Assembly (NCBI RefSeq): GCF_003609775.1
Contig: NZ_AP018049.1
Location: 1,550,001-1,614,000, forward strand
From: Prevotella melaninogenica
GTDB lineage: Bacteria > Bacteroidota > Bacteroidia > Bacteroidales > Bacteroidaceae
DNA length: 64,000 nt
Direction: 5' to 3'
Each line of letters starts with the position of its first letter. The first letter of the stretch is position 1. Both the position numbers and the translations under genes were made by a program. Of the stretch, positions 43,829 through 52,977 are shown piece after piece. Below the pieces are notes generated by a model. That model did not search any database, was not told the DNA's origin, and saw only the letters and a program-made list of their open reading frames with translations.

Positions 43829-43859
43829 CAAAGGTAGTGCAAACCACATGAACGGCAAA
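43829..43859 (-). promoter_or_regulatory. Promoter of the pdxY operon
   Basis: On the minus strand a -33 TTTG (43856-43859) is separated by 19 bp from a -7 TACCTTTG (43829-43836). The ATG is 23 bp further. The CAC-N5-GTG array begins about 50 bp upstream of the -33. Confidence 0.75.
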
Positions 43860-43910
43860 ATAAAAACCAATAAATCACCATAATAAGGCTTGCTTTCCCT
43901 TTTCTATCGT

Positions 43911-43979
43911 CGTGTTGATGCTGCGCACGAGTGGTGCGAACGCCCAACACATATCGTGCGGATGGTAAACACCAATAAG
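43911..43979 (+). repeat. 22-bp CAC-N5-GTG tandem array, copy 3
   Basis: The units read GCAC-GAGTG-GTGC with spacer GAACGCCCA, then ACAC-ATATC-GTGC with spacer GGATGGTAA. Incomplete dyads lie on both sides (GTGTTGATGCTGC and ACACCAATAAG). Confidence 0.8.
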
Positions 43980-44109
43980 AATAATGGTTATATCTATAGA
44001 AGATTATTAACAGTGGAAGGCGAAAATAACCATTAAGAGCATAAATAGCAAAGCCACTTAACACCACCTCTCATGGCTTTTACGACTATTATACCCTATC
44101 TCCTGCGAA

Positions 44110-44196
44110 TTATTCTCATGAAGAAAAGAAATTATTTACATGAAAAGAAATATTTATCTTCACGAAAAAAAATATTTATTTTCATGTAAATAATTT
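44110..44196 (+). repeat. 87-bp TTCATGAA array, copy D
   Basis: Units at 44110, 44132, 44154 and 44176 have cores CTCATGAA, TACATGAA, TTCACGAA and TTCATGTA. It has the same TCCTGCGAATTATT left flank as copy C. Confidence 0.9.
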
Positions 44197-44289
44197 GTAA
44201 ACTAACAACCATAACAAGTAAAGAAACAATCTTGTCAGCCATCATTTACATCCAACTGCCCCGCAATTCAGTACCATTAGAAATACGAT

Positions 44290-44323
44290 AACAGCCCGCT
44301 ACCATTGCTGATAACGGGCTGTT
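44290..44323 (-). terminator. Terminator of secDF
   Basis: The arms AACAGCCCG and CGGGCTGTT form a 9-bp stem with a 16-nt loop. On the minus strand it is followed only by a weak T-run (ATCGTATTT). Confidence 0.65.
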
Positions 44324-44366
44324 ATATATAATAAGGTGTAAAACCTTAGTTTTGACTTTCTATTGA

Positions 44367-47300
44367 TTAAGCCTCAACTGGTGCCTCTGCAAGTTCGTGT
44401 GAACGCTTCTCAATCTTCTTACCCAATACGAGGTAAGCAACAGGAGATGCGATGAAGATAGAACTCAAAGTACCAATAACAATACCGATAATCATTGCGA
44501 AGGCAAAGCTACGGATACTTTCACCACCGAGGATGAAGATAGACACGAGCACTATCAATGTTGATACAGATGTATTGATAGTACGTGAAAGGGTCTGGTT
44601 GATAGAGTCATTAAAGATCTTCTGGATATCAGCCTTAGCAAGATTGTGCTTGTGCTTACCCAAGTTCTCACGGATACGGTCGTAAACAACCACGGTATCG
44701 TTGATATCATAACCAATTACAGTCAAGATAGCACCGATGAAGGTCTGGTCAATCTCAAGTGAGAAGCCAATCCAACCATAGCACAACGAGAAGCAACCGA
44801 TAACGATTGTGGTATCGAGAGCCAAACCAACGATTGAACCAACAGAGAAACCAATGTTGCGGAAACGCAAGAGGATATACAAGAAGATGAAGAAGATAGC
44901 CAACAATACGCTCATGATAGCATTGTAAGTAATGTTCTTAGCGATTGAAGGACCAACCTTCGCACTCTGAATAATAGAGCCACCCTCACGGATATCTGGG
45001 TTCTTAAAGTTCTCAACACTTGCCTGACTAACAAAGCCACCCTTCTTCAATGTGTTGTAAAGGATTGTCTCAGCCTTGTCATCCTCTGCAGGATTGTTAG
45101 ACTCGATATTGTAGTTAGTTGAAACACGAACGGTCTTACCATCAGTACCCAGCGCAATAACGGTTGTTGTAGCAGGCTTACCAGCATTCTCACCAACAGT
45201 ATTTACGAAAGCACCTTCCATCACCTTGCGGACATCCTCAACGTGAGTTGGCTTATTCAATGTGATAACATAGTTACGACCACCAGTAAAGTCGATACTG
45301 CGACTCAAGCCACGAACAGCGAAGCTGACAATACAAATCAAGACAATAACACCCCAAACGGTGAAAGAAGTCTTATACATGCTAAGGAAGTTAAAGTTCT
45401 TACCCTGCATGAAGTTCTTTGATAAACCTGTTGTAAAGGTCAAATTCATCCACTTATCCTTACCAACACGGTTCTCGAATATGAGACGTGTGAGGAATAC
45501 TGCTGTGAAGAATGAGATAACGATACCAATAATCCAAGTTGTAGCGAAACCACGGATAGGACCTGTACCAGTTACAAGAAGAATCACACCAGTGATGAGT
45601 GATGTCAAGTTAGAGTCGAAAATAGCTGAGAAGGCATTTCCATAACCTTCCTTCAACGCCTGCTTCATACCCTTACCGAGCTTCAACTCCTCCTTAATAC
45701 GCTCGTAGATAAGCACGTTAGCATCCACAGCTGTACCCAAGGTCAATACGATACCGGCAATACCTGGCATAGTCAATGCTGACTGGAAAGACGCCAATAC
45801 ACCCAATGTAAAGAAGAGGTTGGCAATCAAAGCGAGGTTAGCCATCATACCAGGAATGAAGTTGTACATGACAATCATGTAAAGCATCAAGAGTACGAAA
45901 GCAATAGCAAATGAGATAAGACCCTGCTCAATAGACTGTGCACCAAGTGTAGGACCTACGACTTCCTCCTGTACAATCTTCGCAGGAGCAGGCATACGAC
46001 CTGACTTCAATGTGTTAGCCAAGTCCTTAGTATCCTCAATAGTGAAGTTACCAGAGATAGATGACTGACCACCAGAGATCTCACCGTTAACGCGTGGAGC
46101 TGAGTAAACAACGCCATCGAGTACGATTGCGATTGCTTTACCTACATTTGCCTTTGTCAAAGCAGCCCACTCACGAGCACCCTCAGAGTTCATTGTCATG
46201 CTAACCTCAGGACGACCATGCTGGTCAAACTGGTCCTTAGCATCTGTAACAACGTCACCCTCAAGTGGAGCACGACCATCAGAGGTAGTAATCTTCAAAG
46301 CATAAAGACCATATACGTTCTTCTTATTGAGTCCGTCTTCTGGCTTAGCACCCCAAAGAAGCTTCAAGTCGCTTGGCAAAATCTGCTTAGCAAGCTGACC
46401 GTAGATAAGCTTATTGATCTCAGCAGTATCACGTACGTTTGCATAACCTACGAGACTAAGAGCGTCACCAGGGATAGTCTGCAACATAGAGAGCAATGGG
46501 TGCATCTTCTTCAACGCTGCCATCTGAGCATCTTCACCCTTAGCTGCATTATTCTTGTTGAGTGCAAACTTAGAAGGAGCAGCTGCAGGAGCCTGTACCT
46601 TCTTAGTTGAATCAGTAGCAGTTGTGTCTACCTTTGTATCACCATTAGCCAAACGCTGGTCGAGCTGAGCGAGATAAGGGGTTACTTCTTGGTTGTTATA
46701 AGTCTCCCAGAACTCAAGGTTAGCAGAACCCTGAAGGAGCTTACGCATACGCTCTGGCTCACGAATACCAGGCATTTCAACCATGAGTCGACCTTCCTGA
46801 CCTTCCAGCTTCTGGATGTTTGGCTGTACAACACCATACTGGTCGATACGGTTTGTTACGACATTGTATGAGTTGTCGATCGCTGCAGCAACCTCTTCAC
46901 GAAGTGCTTTTACAACCTCTTCGTCTGTACTCTGTGTACTAACCTTGCCTTTGAGCTGCTGTGTAGCGAAGATCTCAGCAAGCTTGTGACCCGGAGCTTC
47001 CTTGTGGAAAGCATCTACGAAGAGAGAGATAAAGTCCTTCTGACTGGTCATCTCTTCCTGCTTTGCCATTTCTAAAGCCTTCTGATAAGCAGCATCCTGC
47101 TTGTGATCTGCCAAGAAATCAACAACATCAGGTACTGAAATCTCGAGTACAACGTTCATACCGCCCTTCAAGTCAAGACCAAGACCGATCTGTGTTTCAA
47201 GGCATTTCTGGTAAGAGTAGAGGCCCAAATACTTTACAGAATCCTTATAATCCTGTTGCGCAATAGGGTCTTTAATCGTTGCTGCCTGACCATCATAGAA

Positions 47301-47387
47301 GCTTGTCGCTACTGAAAATGACAGGTAGAAGATACTTGCGAGCGTCAAGAGAACAGCTACGCAAATTACTAATCCTTTGTTTTGCAT
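44367..47387 (-). CDS. secDF: Fused protein-export membrane protein SecDF
   Basis: The 1006-residue protein joins SecD and SecF. The first membrane helix is at residues 7-30. The large periplasmic P1 domain includes GLGLDLKGGMNVVLEISVPDV and NRIDQYGVVQPNIQKLEGQEGRLMVEMPG. The SecD membrane half has LGTAVDANVLIYERIKEEL (motif 4), and the SecF half (from about residue 660) has RSIDFTGGRNYVITL and GYDINDTVVVYDRIREN. It uses the proton gradient to pull secreted proteins through SecYEG. A Lys/Ala-rich insertion lies at about residues 255-285. A -7 TATCTTTG lies at 47436-47443, about 50 bp upstream. Confidence 0.96.
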   Translation of the reverse strand: MQNKGLVICVAVLLTLASIFYLSFSVATSFYDGQAATIKDPIAQQDYKDSVKYLGLYSYQKCLETQIGLGLDLKGGMNVVLEISVPDVVDFLADHKQDAAYQKALEMAKQEEMTSQKDFISLFVDAFHKEAPGHKLAEIFATQQLKGKVSTQSTDEEVVKALREEVAAAIDNSYNVVTNRIDQYGVVQPNIQKLEGQEGRLMVEMPGIREPERMRKLLQGSANLEFWETYNNQEVTPYLAQLDQRLANGDTKVDTTATDSTKKVQAPAAAPSKFALNKNNAAKGEDAQMAALKKMHPLLSMLQTIPGDALSLVGYANVRDTAEINKLIYGQLAKQILPSDLKLLWGAKPEDGLNKKNVYGLYALKITTSDGRAPLEGDVVTDAKDQFDQHGRPEVSMTMNSEGAREWAALTKANVGKAIAIVLDGVVYSAPRVNGEISGGQSSISGNFTIEDTKDLANTLKSGRMPAPAKIVQEEVVGPTLGAQSIEQGLISFAIAFVLLMLYMIVMYNFIPGMMANLALIANLFFTLGVLASFQSALTMPGIAGIVLTLGTAVDANVLIYERIKEELKLGKGMKQALKEGYGNAFSAIFDSNLTSLITGVILLVTGTGPIRGFATTWIIGIVISFFTAVFLTRLIFENRVGKDKWMNLTFTTGLSKNFMQGKNFNFLSMYKTSFTVWGVIVLICIVSFAVRGLSRSIDFTGGRNYVITLNKPTHVEDVRKVMEGAFVNTVGENAGKPATTTVIALGTDGKTVRVSTNYNIESNNPAEDDKAETILYNTLKKGGFVSQASVENFKNPDIREGGSIIQSAKVGPSIAKNITYNAIMSVLLAIFFIFLYILLRFRNIGFSVGSIVGLALDTTIVIGCFSLCYGWIGFSLEIDQTFIGAILTVIGYDINDTVVVYDRIRENLGKHKHNLAKADIQKIFNDSINQTLSRTINTSVSTLIVLVSIFILGGESIRSFAFAMIIGIVIGTLSSIFIASPVAYLVLGKKIEKRSHELAEAPVEA

Positions 47388-47435
47388 TTTATTTGATTGT
47401 TTTTAATTATTGTTTCGCTACACTTGATAGACGTG

Positions 47436-47443
47436 CAAAGATA
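47436..47443 (-). promoter_or_regulatory. -7 element of secDF
   Basis: TATCTTTG on the minus strand lies 48 bp before the start codon. A -33 TTTG at the expected distance is not evident. Confidence 0.5.
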
Positions 47444-47492
47444 AGCAAATTTTCACACTTTGGGAAATTTATACCTTATAAATGTGTGTTTT

Positions 47493-48593
47493 TTAAGGTT
47501 TTGGGCGGTATTTAAGCCAACAATAGATGGGATAATGGTCGGAAGTAGTCACACTATTGTCGACCTTAGCTCCATAAGACTCGAAATCGTCGGAACAAAA
47601 GATATGGTCTATACGGAAGTACATTCCACTTTTATGATAGCTTATTCCTGGTCCGTTTCCACTCCCAACAAAGCAATCATTCAGCTCTTTTGCCATTACT
47701 CGATGGGTATAACTCAATGGGTTGTCATTGAAGTCTCCGCAGAGAATAACAGGCACCTTCTTATCAAGATATTTCCTGACATAACGTGCAACAGCCTCCG
47801 CTTGCGGTGCTCGACGTGCCGAAACCTCGCCTAACTTAGTGATTAAATGAACTGATTGTCTTTTTGCTTCGCCAGTCTTCAGTTCGCCTTTTACGAGTGT
47901 CTTAAACCCTTCTTTGTCGCCAGAGCTCAGTCCATTACTCTCAAAATGATTATTGACAACGAGAGTATTATTCCCTCTGATATTAAGCATATAAGCCACA
48001 CTCTGATTACTACTTGAGCCGTATGGGATAGTATCTTGCCAAAGAACAGGATATTTACTAAGCAATACCATGTAGTCTGCACCAGGGGCTTTTTTAATCA
48101 TCAACTTGAAGTATGGGTAATGTTCTTTCAGTGTTGAATAGATATGATCTTTGTCATCTAAGGTCGCTTGTGCCTCTTGCAAACAGACAATATCCGCCTT
48201 ACTCTTAACGATATAATCCACAATTGGATTCTTCTTTGCATCAGGCTCACTCCATGAAGAGAACATATAAACATTATACGACAGCACTTTTATAGAGCCA
48301 TGTGGCTTATCTTCAGGGAGATTAAAGGGTGAATACGTACGGATAGGACCATAACAAAGCAGGAAACCCAACAATGGCAACCAGATAGTACGCAACCGGA
48401 GAAAGCTCCAAACTACAAGGAAAACCAGATTAAACACAAGAAGTATTGGAAAGCCCAACCCTAAATTAGCCAACAAGGGATAATCAACAGGATTAAACCT
48501 ATCTATATTTCCGACAAACAACATCAGCAGAATCACAATGATATTGCCTGTCAATAACATCCTATATGTAAGCGTCTTAAATTTACTAAACAT
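47493..48593 (-). CDS. Membrane-anchored endonuclease/exonuclease/phosphatase family protein
   Basis: The 366-residue protein starts with about three membrane helices (residues 8-85). The EEP (DNase I-like) domain follows, with KVLSYNVYMFSSW, VCLQEAQATLDDKDH, VVNNHFESNGL, VILCGDFNDNPLS and a terminal TSDHYPIYCWL. These residues form the metal-binding and catalytic site. The substrate (DNA, phospholipid or phosphoinositide-like molecule) cannot be told. Similar genes often sit beside rhomboid genes in Bacteroidota, as here (204-bp gap to the rhomboid gene). Confidence 0.9.
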   Translation of the reverse strand: MFSKFKTLTYRMLLTGNIIVILLMLFVGNIDRFNPVDYPLLANLGLGFPILLVFNLVFLVVWSFLRLRTIWLPLLGFLLCYGPIRTYSPFNLPEDKPHGSIKVLSYNVYMFSSWSEPDAKKNPIVDYIVKSKADIVCLQEAQATLDDKDHIYSTLKEHYPYFKLMIKKAPGADYMVLLSKYPVLWQDTIPYGSSSNQSVAYMLNIRGNNTLVVNNHFESNGLSSGDKEGFKTLVKGELKTGEAKRQSVHLITKLGEVSARRAPQAEAVARYVRKYLDKKVPVILCGDFNDNPLSYTHRVMAKELNDCFVGSGNGPGISYHKSGMYFRIDHIFCSDDFESYGAKVDNSVTTSDHYPIYCWLKYRPKP

Positions 48594-48797
48594 CTTAAAT
48601 CCAAATAATCAAGTAGTCTCTACACCTGTTATTTCTCTGTTTTACGAATAAAACAAATAGTTACTAAATGGCTATAAAGTAAGCGGACAAACATCAAGTA
48701 TTGATAAGTAGTCATCCCCTCACATTCTAATAAGTTGCTGATTGATAACGTATCCGTTATTAACCAACAACTCATTTATTTGTCACCAACCACCCTC

Positions 48798-49754
48798 TTA
48801 ATTCTTACTGTTATCAAAGAGCTTTTGTTTCTCGTCTTTTGTCAGACTGTCGTAACCACTCTTACGAATCTTATCGAGGATGCGGTCTACCTCTTCTTGC
48901 TGTTGTTTCTTGTGAGCATTGTAATCCCAATCACTCCTATTATTAGCATCACTGCTCTGAGAAGTATTCGTCCATGACCCACTATTACCATTCGTAGCAT
49001 TACGAGTGTCACGCCCTCCGCGTTGTTCCCATGAATTCTTCATGCGATCAAAGAACTGATGCCCTCTGTTCATACCAAAGTCACCATAGCCAGAATACGG
49101 ATGCTTCTTCCAATAACGGATAAGAATAAAACCAAAGAGCATACCACCTAAGTGTGCCAAATGCGCCACTCCGTCATTGCTTGTGCCTATCGCAGAGAAC
49201 AATTCTACCACGATTGAACCCATAATAATCCACTTAGCTTTTATCGGGACAGGGATTGGAATGATGAACATACGCTCTTCTGGGAATAGCATTCCGAAAG
49301 CAAGTAGCACACCATAGATGGCTCCAGAGGCACCAACAGTGTTCATCATATTCAGATAAACATCCATAGGAAGAACTGTTGTACCAATTTTCACGGATTC
49401 AAAATTAGCCAATCCCTCTACGAGATACGTACCATATTGCGCCAACTCCTGACAGAGTCCTGCTCCAACACCACAGACAATGTAATAAAAAAGGAACTTT
49501 CTTGGACCCCATACATTCTCAACAACCATACCAAACATCCACAGCATAAACATGTTCATCAAGATGTGTGTAAACCCACCATGCATGAACATATAAGTGA
49601 AAAACTGCCAAATACGGAAGTCAGAGGCTAAAAAGAAATGTAAGCCAAGAATATCATTCAAATCAATATTCATTCCTCTTACAACATACGTGGCTATAAA
49701 CACCAGAATGTTGATAATGAGAAGATTCTTTGTTACAACAGGTATATTTCGCAT
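48798..49754 (-). CDS. Rhomboid-family intramembrane serine protease
   Basis: The 318-residue protein has six membrane helices in the first 215 residues. The catalytic Ser is S143 in GASGAIYG and the His is H201 in LAHLGGMLFGF; FMHGGFTHILMNMFML is the conserved TM2 segment. The C-terminal tail of about 95 residues is hydrophilic, rich in Asn/Ser/Gly and basic residues (NATNGNSGSWTNTSQSSD). It ends in a charged helix (VDRILDKIRKSGYDSLTKDEKQKLFD), the usual DUF6576-like tail of this group. It cleaves membrane proteins; substrates are unknown. Confidence 0.93.
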   Translation of the reverse strand: MRNIPVVTKNLLIINILVFIATYVVRGMNIDLNDILGLHFFLASDFRIWQFFTYMFMHGGFTHILMNMFMLWMFGMVVENVWGPRKFLFYYIVCGVGAGLCQELAQYGTYLVEGLANFESVKIGTTVLPMDVYLNMMNTVGASGAIYGVLLAFGMLFPEERMFIIPIPVPIKAKWIIMGSIVVELFSAIGTSNDGVAHLAHLGGMLFGFILIRYWKKHPYSGYGDFGMNRGHQFFDRMKNSWEQRGGRDTRNATNGNSGSWTNTSQSSDANNRSDWDYNAHKKQQQEEVDRILDKIRKSGYDSLTKDEKQKLFDNSKN

Positions 49755-49887
49755 TTACGTTATGTCTTATTCTTTACAATATATCATTTAAACAATGCAA
49801 AATTACAAAAATCTCTCGTTATTAAGCAGAAAATAAGCGAGATAAAGACTTTTTTTTATAAATTTCTACACTTTTCCTTTGAATTTA

Positions 49888-49918
49888 TTTGTTTTATAAA
49901 AGGAAACAACTATATTTG
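49888..49918 (+). promoter_or_regulatory. Promoter of the HU gene
   Basis: A -33 TTTG (49888-49891) and a -7 TATATTTG (49911-49918) are separated by 19 bp. The leader is about 47 nt. Confidence 0.8.
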
Positions 49919-49971
49919 CAACATAATCTTGTATATCACTCATAAAATTAATCAATAAATAAATCAAAATT

Positions 49972-50247
49972 ATGAACAAAACAGAATTGATCGAGAAGAT
50001 TGCAGCTAATGCTGAGGTAAGCAAGGCTGCTGCCAAGAAGGCTTTGGATGCTACTACAGAGGCTATTAAGGAAGCACTTGCTGCTGGTGATAAGGTACAG
50101 CTCGTTGGCTTTGGTACTTTCTCTACAACTGAGCGTCCAGCTCACGAGGGTATTAACCCAAGAACAAAGAAGAAGATTAAGATTGCTGCTAAGAAGGTTG
50201 CTAAGTTCAAGGCTGGTGCTGAGTTGGCAGACGCAGTAAACAAATAA
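49972..50247 (+). CDS. hup: HU-family histone-like DNA-binding protein
   Basis: The 91-residue protein matches the HU length and fold throughout. MNKTELIEKIAANAEVSKAAAKKALDATTEAI is the helical dimer part, GDKVQLVGFGTFS the core, and RPAHEGINPRTKKKIKIAAKK the beta-arm (with R-x-G-x-NPxT). It bends and compacts DNA and is probably abundant, in line with its perfect promoter and terminator. Confidence 0.97.
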   Translation: MNKTELIEKIAANAEVSKAAAKKALDATTEAIKEALAAGDKVQLVGFGTFSTTERPAHEGINPRTKKKIKIAAKKVAKFKAGAELADAVNK

Positions 50248-50275
50248 TATGTAAAGATATTACATAATATATTAA

Positions 50276-50300
50276 GGCAAGCCATTGGCTTGCCTTTTTG
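50276..50300 (+). terminator. Terminator of the HU gene
   Basis: The arms GGCAAGCC and GGCTTGCC surround ATT and are followed by TTTTTG. Confidence 0.92.
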
Positions 50301-50390
50301 TTTTATAATAGCCTTTAACGACCTCAAAACATAGTCTAATCCTGCTCCTCCAAGCCTTATCTACTACCCCAACAAATCTTCTGCTCCAAA

Positions 50391-50477
50391 TTACTTTCAT
50401 GAAAAGAAATAATTATTTTCACGAACAGAAATATTTATTTTCATGAAGAAAAATATTTTTCTTCATGAAAAGAATTC
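50391..50477 (+). repeat. 87-bp TTCATGAA array, copy E
   Basis: Units at 50391, 50413, 50435 and 50457 have cores TTCATGAA, TTCACGAA, TTCATGAA and TTCATGAA, and the array ends AGAATTCGG. It lies between convergent genes (HU and the outer membrane barrel gene). Confidence 0.92.
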
Positions 50478-50725
50478 GGAGGCATCAGGCTTTTTACGCA
50501 CTAATAACAATATAAAAAGTAGAGAGAAACCTTCTTTTCTGCTCTTTGTGATGCTATATCTAAGGATAGAAAAGAAGGTTTTCCCTACCATAATACATAA
50601 ATAATAAAGTTATTAAGTCACACCATGAGACGATAGATAAGGACAATAACAAAACATTTTTCTTTATACTTTATCGTAGACCTTATCCCATAAATGACTA
50701 AGATTAATTGCAGTATAGCTATCCG

Positions 50726-52789
50726 CTACATGATTCCCGTCTGTTTATTCCCTTCATGCTGCACTTTCTTATCAATCTCTTTATAGCTTTTACCCTTTGA
50801 CAACTTCCAACTAAACCTAAGAGTTATCATATTTCCCAAGTCTCTGCTGCGATAAATATACTCTTTATGGAGGTTTTCATTCAGCACCTTACCACGCTGT
50901 ATAGCGGGATGTTGCTGGAAAGGATGCTGTAAAAAGAGCGATACATTACACTTCTTCCATCTGTAACTGGCTCCTAAATAGACCGCTGGACCATTCCTTC
51001 CCTCATGCTCTCCTTCAACAAACCGCCAACCATTATCAGCATATCCCGTCAATGTCCACCGTCCGAGATAAGCCTGAACATTACCACCATAGTTGTAACT
51101 TGTAAGATGATGACGGTACAGACTGCTGATATTAAAGAAACGATTGATACCTCCGAAAAGTGTTACAGACAGACGCTCTGGCACTACATCATACCTCACA
51201 TAATTCTGTACAACAAACATCATGATATTACCAATGTTCTGCTGCGAATAAAGGAACTCATCTGTTGCCGTACGTTCATACACGCTCATATTGCTCCCAA
51301 GGTCACGTCGGTACTCCATATTCATACCACCGCTCACACGCCTACCATTATAACTGACATCAATAATATTCTTAATGACTCTTGAAGGTTGCAAATTAGG
51401 ATTTCCAACCTTCCATTCCCGGCTGTTTTCCCTGATTCTTGCATCGCTCACCATAGCGTATGAGGACACACGACGATAGGTCTCAAAGGTGTAACGTGCA
51501 TTTAATCCTGTCAAAATCTCGTAACTTAACGTCAACTTTGGGCGAAAAGTCCAATAATCAAAGTTGTAATCTTCCTGAGAATAGGTTTTGTTAGCCATAC
51601 CAACGCCAGCCGAATAGCCTAATCGCTTCCACCGTCCTTTCACCTCAGAGAATAGATAAAGTTCTCCTCTTCGCATCTTGTTAAGAGCAGATACATCACC
51701 AGTATATTCATTATTGGTAAACGACATTGAGTGCTCCAAACCTGCAGAAAGGGTAAAAGGCTTGAGTTTATTCTCATAAATAGCTTCACTCTCCAGCGAC
51801 CAAGTACGACCATCAACATCATAGGCATAACTTCTTCCTTCTCCATTATATCCCCGCTTGTCCGTATAAATACCCGAACCAACAACGTTAGCCGTAATAC
51901 TCTGATGTTTACCAAGCTGATGAAAGAAGTAAAGATCAAGAGTTGGAGAGAAATCACTTGATACATCAATCGTCCGATAAGTCTGTTCTATCGTTCCATC
52001 TCGATACACAAAATCAGCATAATTACCGGGCGTATTGTTTCCTCCCACTGACAGATTCGCTTGGAAAACATACGTAGCCGAGTCAGCAAGACTATACTTT
52101 ACCTCAAACTGATTACCAAAACGACGACTCCTTCCATCGGTCTGATTGCGTGAAACCAGATAATGACTACCATTGTTCAAAGTATAGTCAGCCGTTTCTG
52201 AAGACCGAAAACCATGCTGGTCTTGATAAAGAGAAGTAAAGGTAAAAGCCAGTTCTGAATTCTTATGATTGTACTTTGCATAGAGCGTATTACCGCCGTT
52301 CACAGTCGTAACAGAGTTCGATAAATCTGCTCCGAGCACGTAACCAGTGGTGTTACGCTTTGTCCGAATATCAATGACATAGCCTATTCCGTCACCATAT
52401 CTGACTCCTGGATTATCGATAAAATCGATGTTTTTTACAAGTTTTGGGTCCAGTGAAAGCAGGTCTTCTTTACTTGCCAAAGTGCCATTCAGCCTAAGTT
52501 GAACAGTTCCATTGTTCGTTAAAGGCACAATGGTACGCATCACCTCGTCTACTCTGATACGTGGAAGAGACAGCTTTCCAAGCAAACTATATCCATCCGT
52601 TGCCGCTTCTCGCTGTGCTTCAGACGGTATAATCAGCAGACCATCAAGCTTTTTCGTCACACGTGCAGCCTCAACTGTCACCTCTTTCATCTCTACACTC
52701 TTTGCCGACTTGTCGCTTTCTTTCTCATTCTGTGCACCAACAGGAAGTGCAAGAAAGCATAACAACAGCATCCATAAACCTTTTTCCAT
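50726..52789 (-). CDS. TonB-dependent-receptor-like outer membrane beta-barrel protein
   Basis: The 687-residue protein has a signal peptide (residues 1-19, ending VGAQ). A plug-like region at about 30-140 contains VEMKEVTVEAARVTKKLDGLLIIPS, LPRIRVDEVMRTIVPLTNNGTVQLRLNG and the IDNPGVRYGDG motif. About 500 residues of barrel strands follow. There is no carboxypeptidase-D-like domain and no SusD partner, so it resembles the outer membrane protein beta-barrel family often paired with regulators. The membrane-bound regulator gene lies 188 bp upstream on the same strand, and each gene has its own promoter. The substrate is unknown. Confidence 0.8.
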   Translation of the reverse strand: MEKGLWMLLLCFLALPVGAQNEKESDKSAKSVEMKEVTVEAARVTKKLDGLLIIPSEAQREAATDGYSLLGKLSLPRIRVDEVMRTIVPLTNNGTVQLRLNGTLASKEDLLSLDPKLVKNIDFIDNPGVRYGDGIGYVIDIRTKRNTTGYVLGADLSNSVTTVNGGNTLYAKYNHKNSELAFTFTSLYQDQHGFRSSETADYTLNNGSHYLVSRNQTDGRSRRFGNQFEVKYSLADSATYVFQANLSVGGNNTPGNYADFVYRDGTIEQTYRTIDVSSDFSPTLDLYFFHQLGKHQSITANVVGSGIYTDKRGYNGEGRSYAYDVDGRTWSLESEAIYENKLKPFTLSAGLEHSMSFTNNEYTGDVSALNKMRRGELYLFSEVKGRWKRLGYSAGVGMANKTYSQEDYNFDYWTFRPKLTLSYEILTGLNARYTFETYRRVSSYAMVSDARIRENSREWKVGNPNLQPSRVIKNIIDVSYNGRRVSGGMNMEYRRDLGSNMSVYERTATDEFLYSQQNIGNIMMFVVQNYVRYDVVPERLSVTLFGGINRFFNISSLYRHHLTSYNYGGNVQAYLGRWTLTGYADNGWRFVEGEHEGRNGPAVYLGASYRWKKCNVSLFLQHPFQQHPAIQRGKVLNENLHKEYIYRSRDLGNMITLRFSWKLSKGKSYKEIDKKVQHEGNKQTGIM

Positions 52790-52806
52790 AGTCTTTGTTT
52801 TTTGCT

Positions 52807-52838
52807 ACAAAGATAGAATTCACCATCTATCAGGGCAA
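52807..52838 (-). promoter_or_regulatory. Promoter of the barrel gene
   Basis: On the minus strand a -33 TTTG (52835-52838) lies 20 bp from a -7 TATCTTTG (52807-52814). The leader is about 12 nt. Confidence 0.75.
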
Positions 52839-52977
52839 AAATAGACACTGACAACTAACTGACAATAGCTAATTGGAGTGTGTTAAGACAAGAAAAAGCA
52901 CGAGAAAACTACCTGACAATCTCTTAGCAGGCATAATATTTCTATAAAGATAAGGTTAAAGTTTATATTTCAAAGGT

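Larger units (their letters stand above)
43806..44366. other. Intergenic region with one copy of each 22-bp array
   Basis: This 561-bp gap between the start of pdxY and the end of secDF contains the pdxY promoter (43829-43859), a CAC-N5-GTG array (43911-43979), a TTCATGAA array (44110-44196) and the secDF terminator (44290-44323). No gene is visible. Confidence 0.8.
50248..50725. other. Intergenic region after HU
   Basis: This convergent gap of about 480 bp holds the HU terminator (50276-50300) and array copy E (50391-50477). The remaining sequence is AT-rich without a visible gene. Confidence 0.75.
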
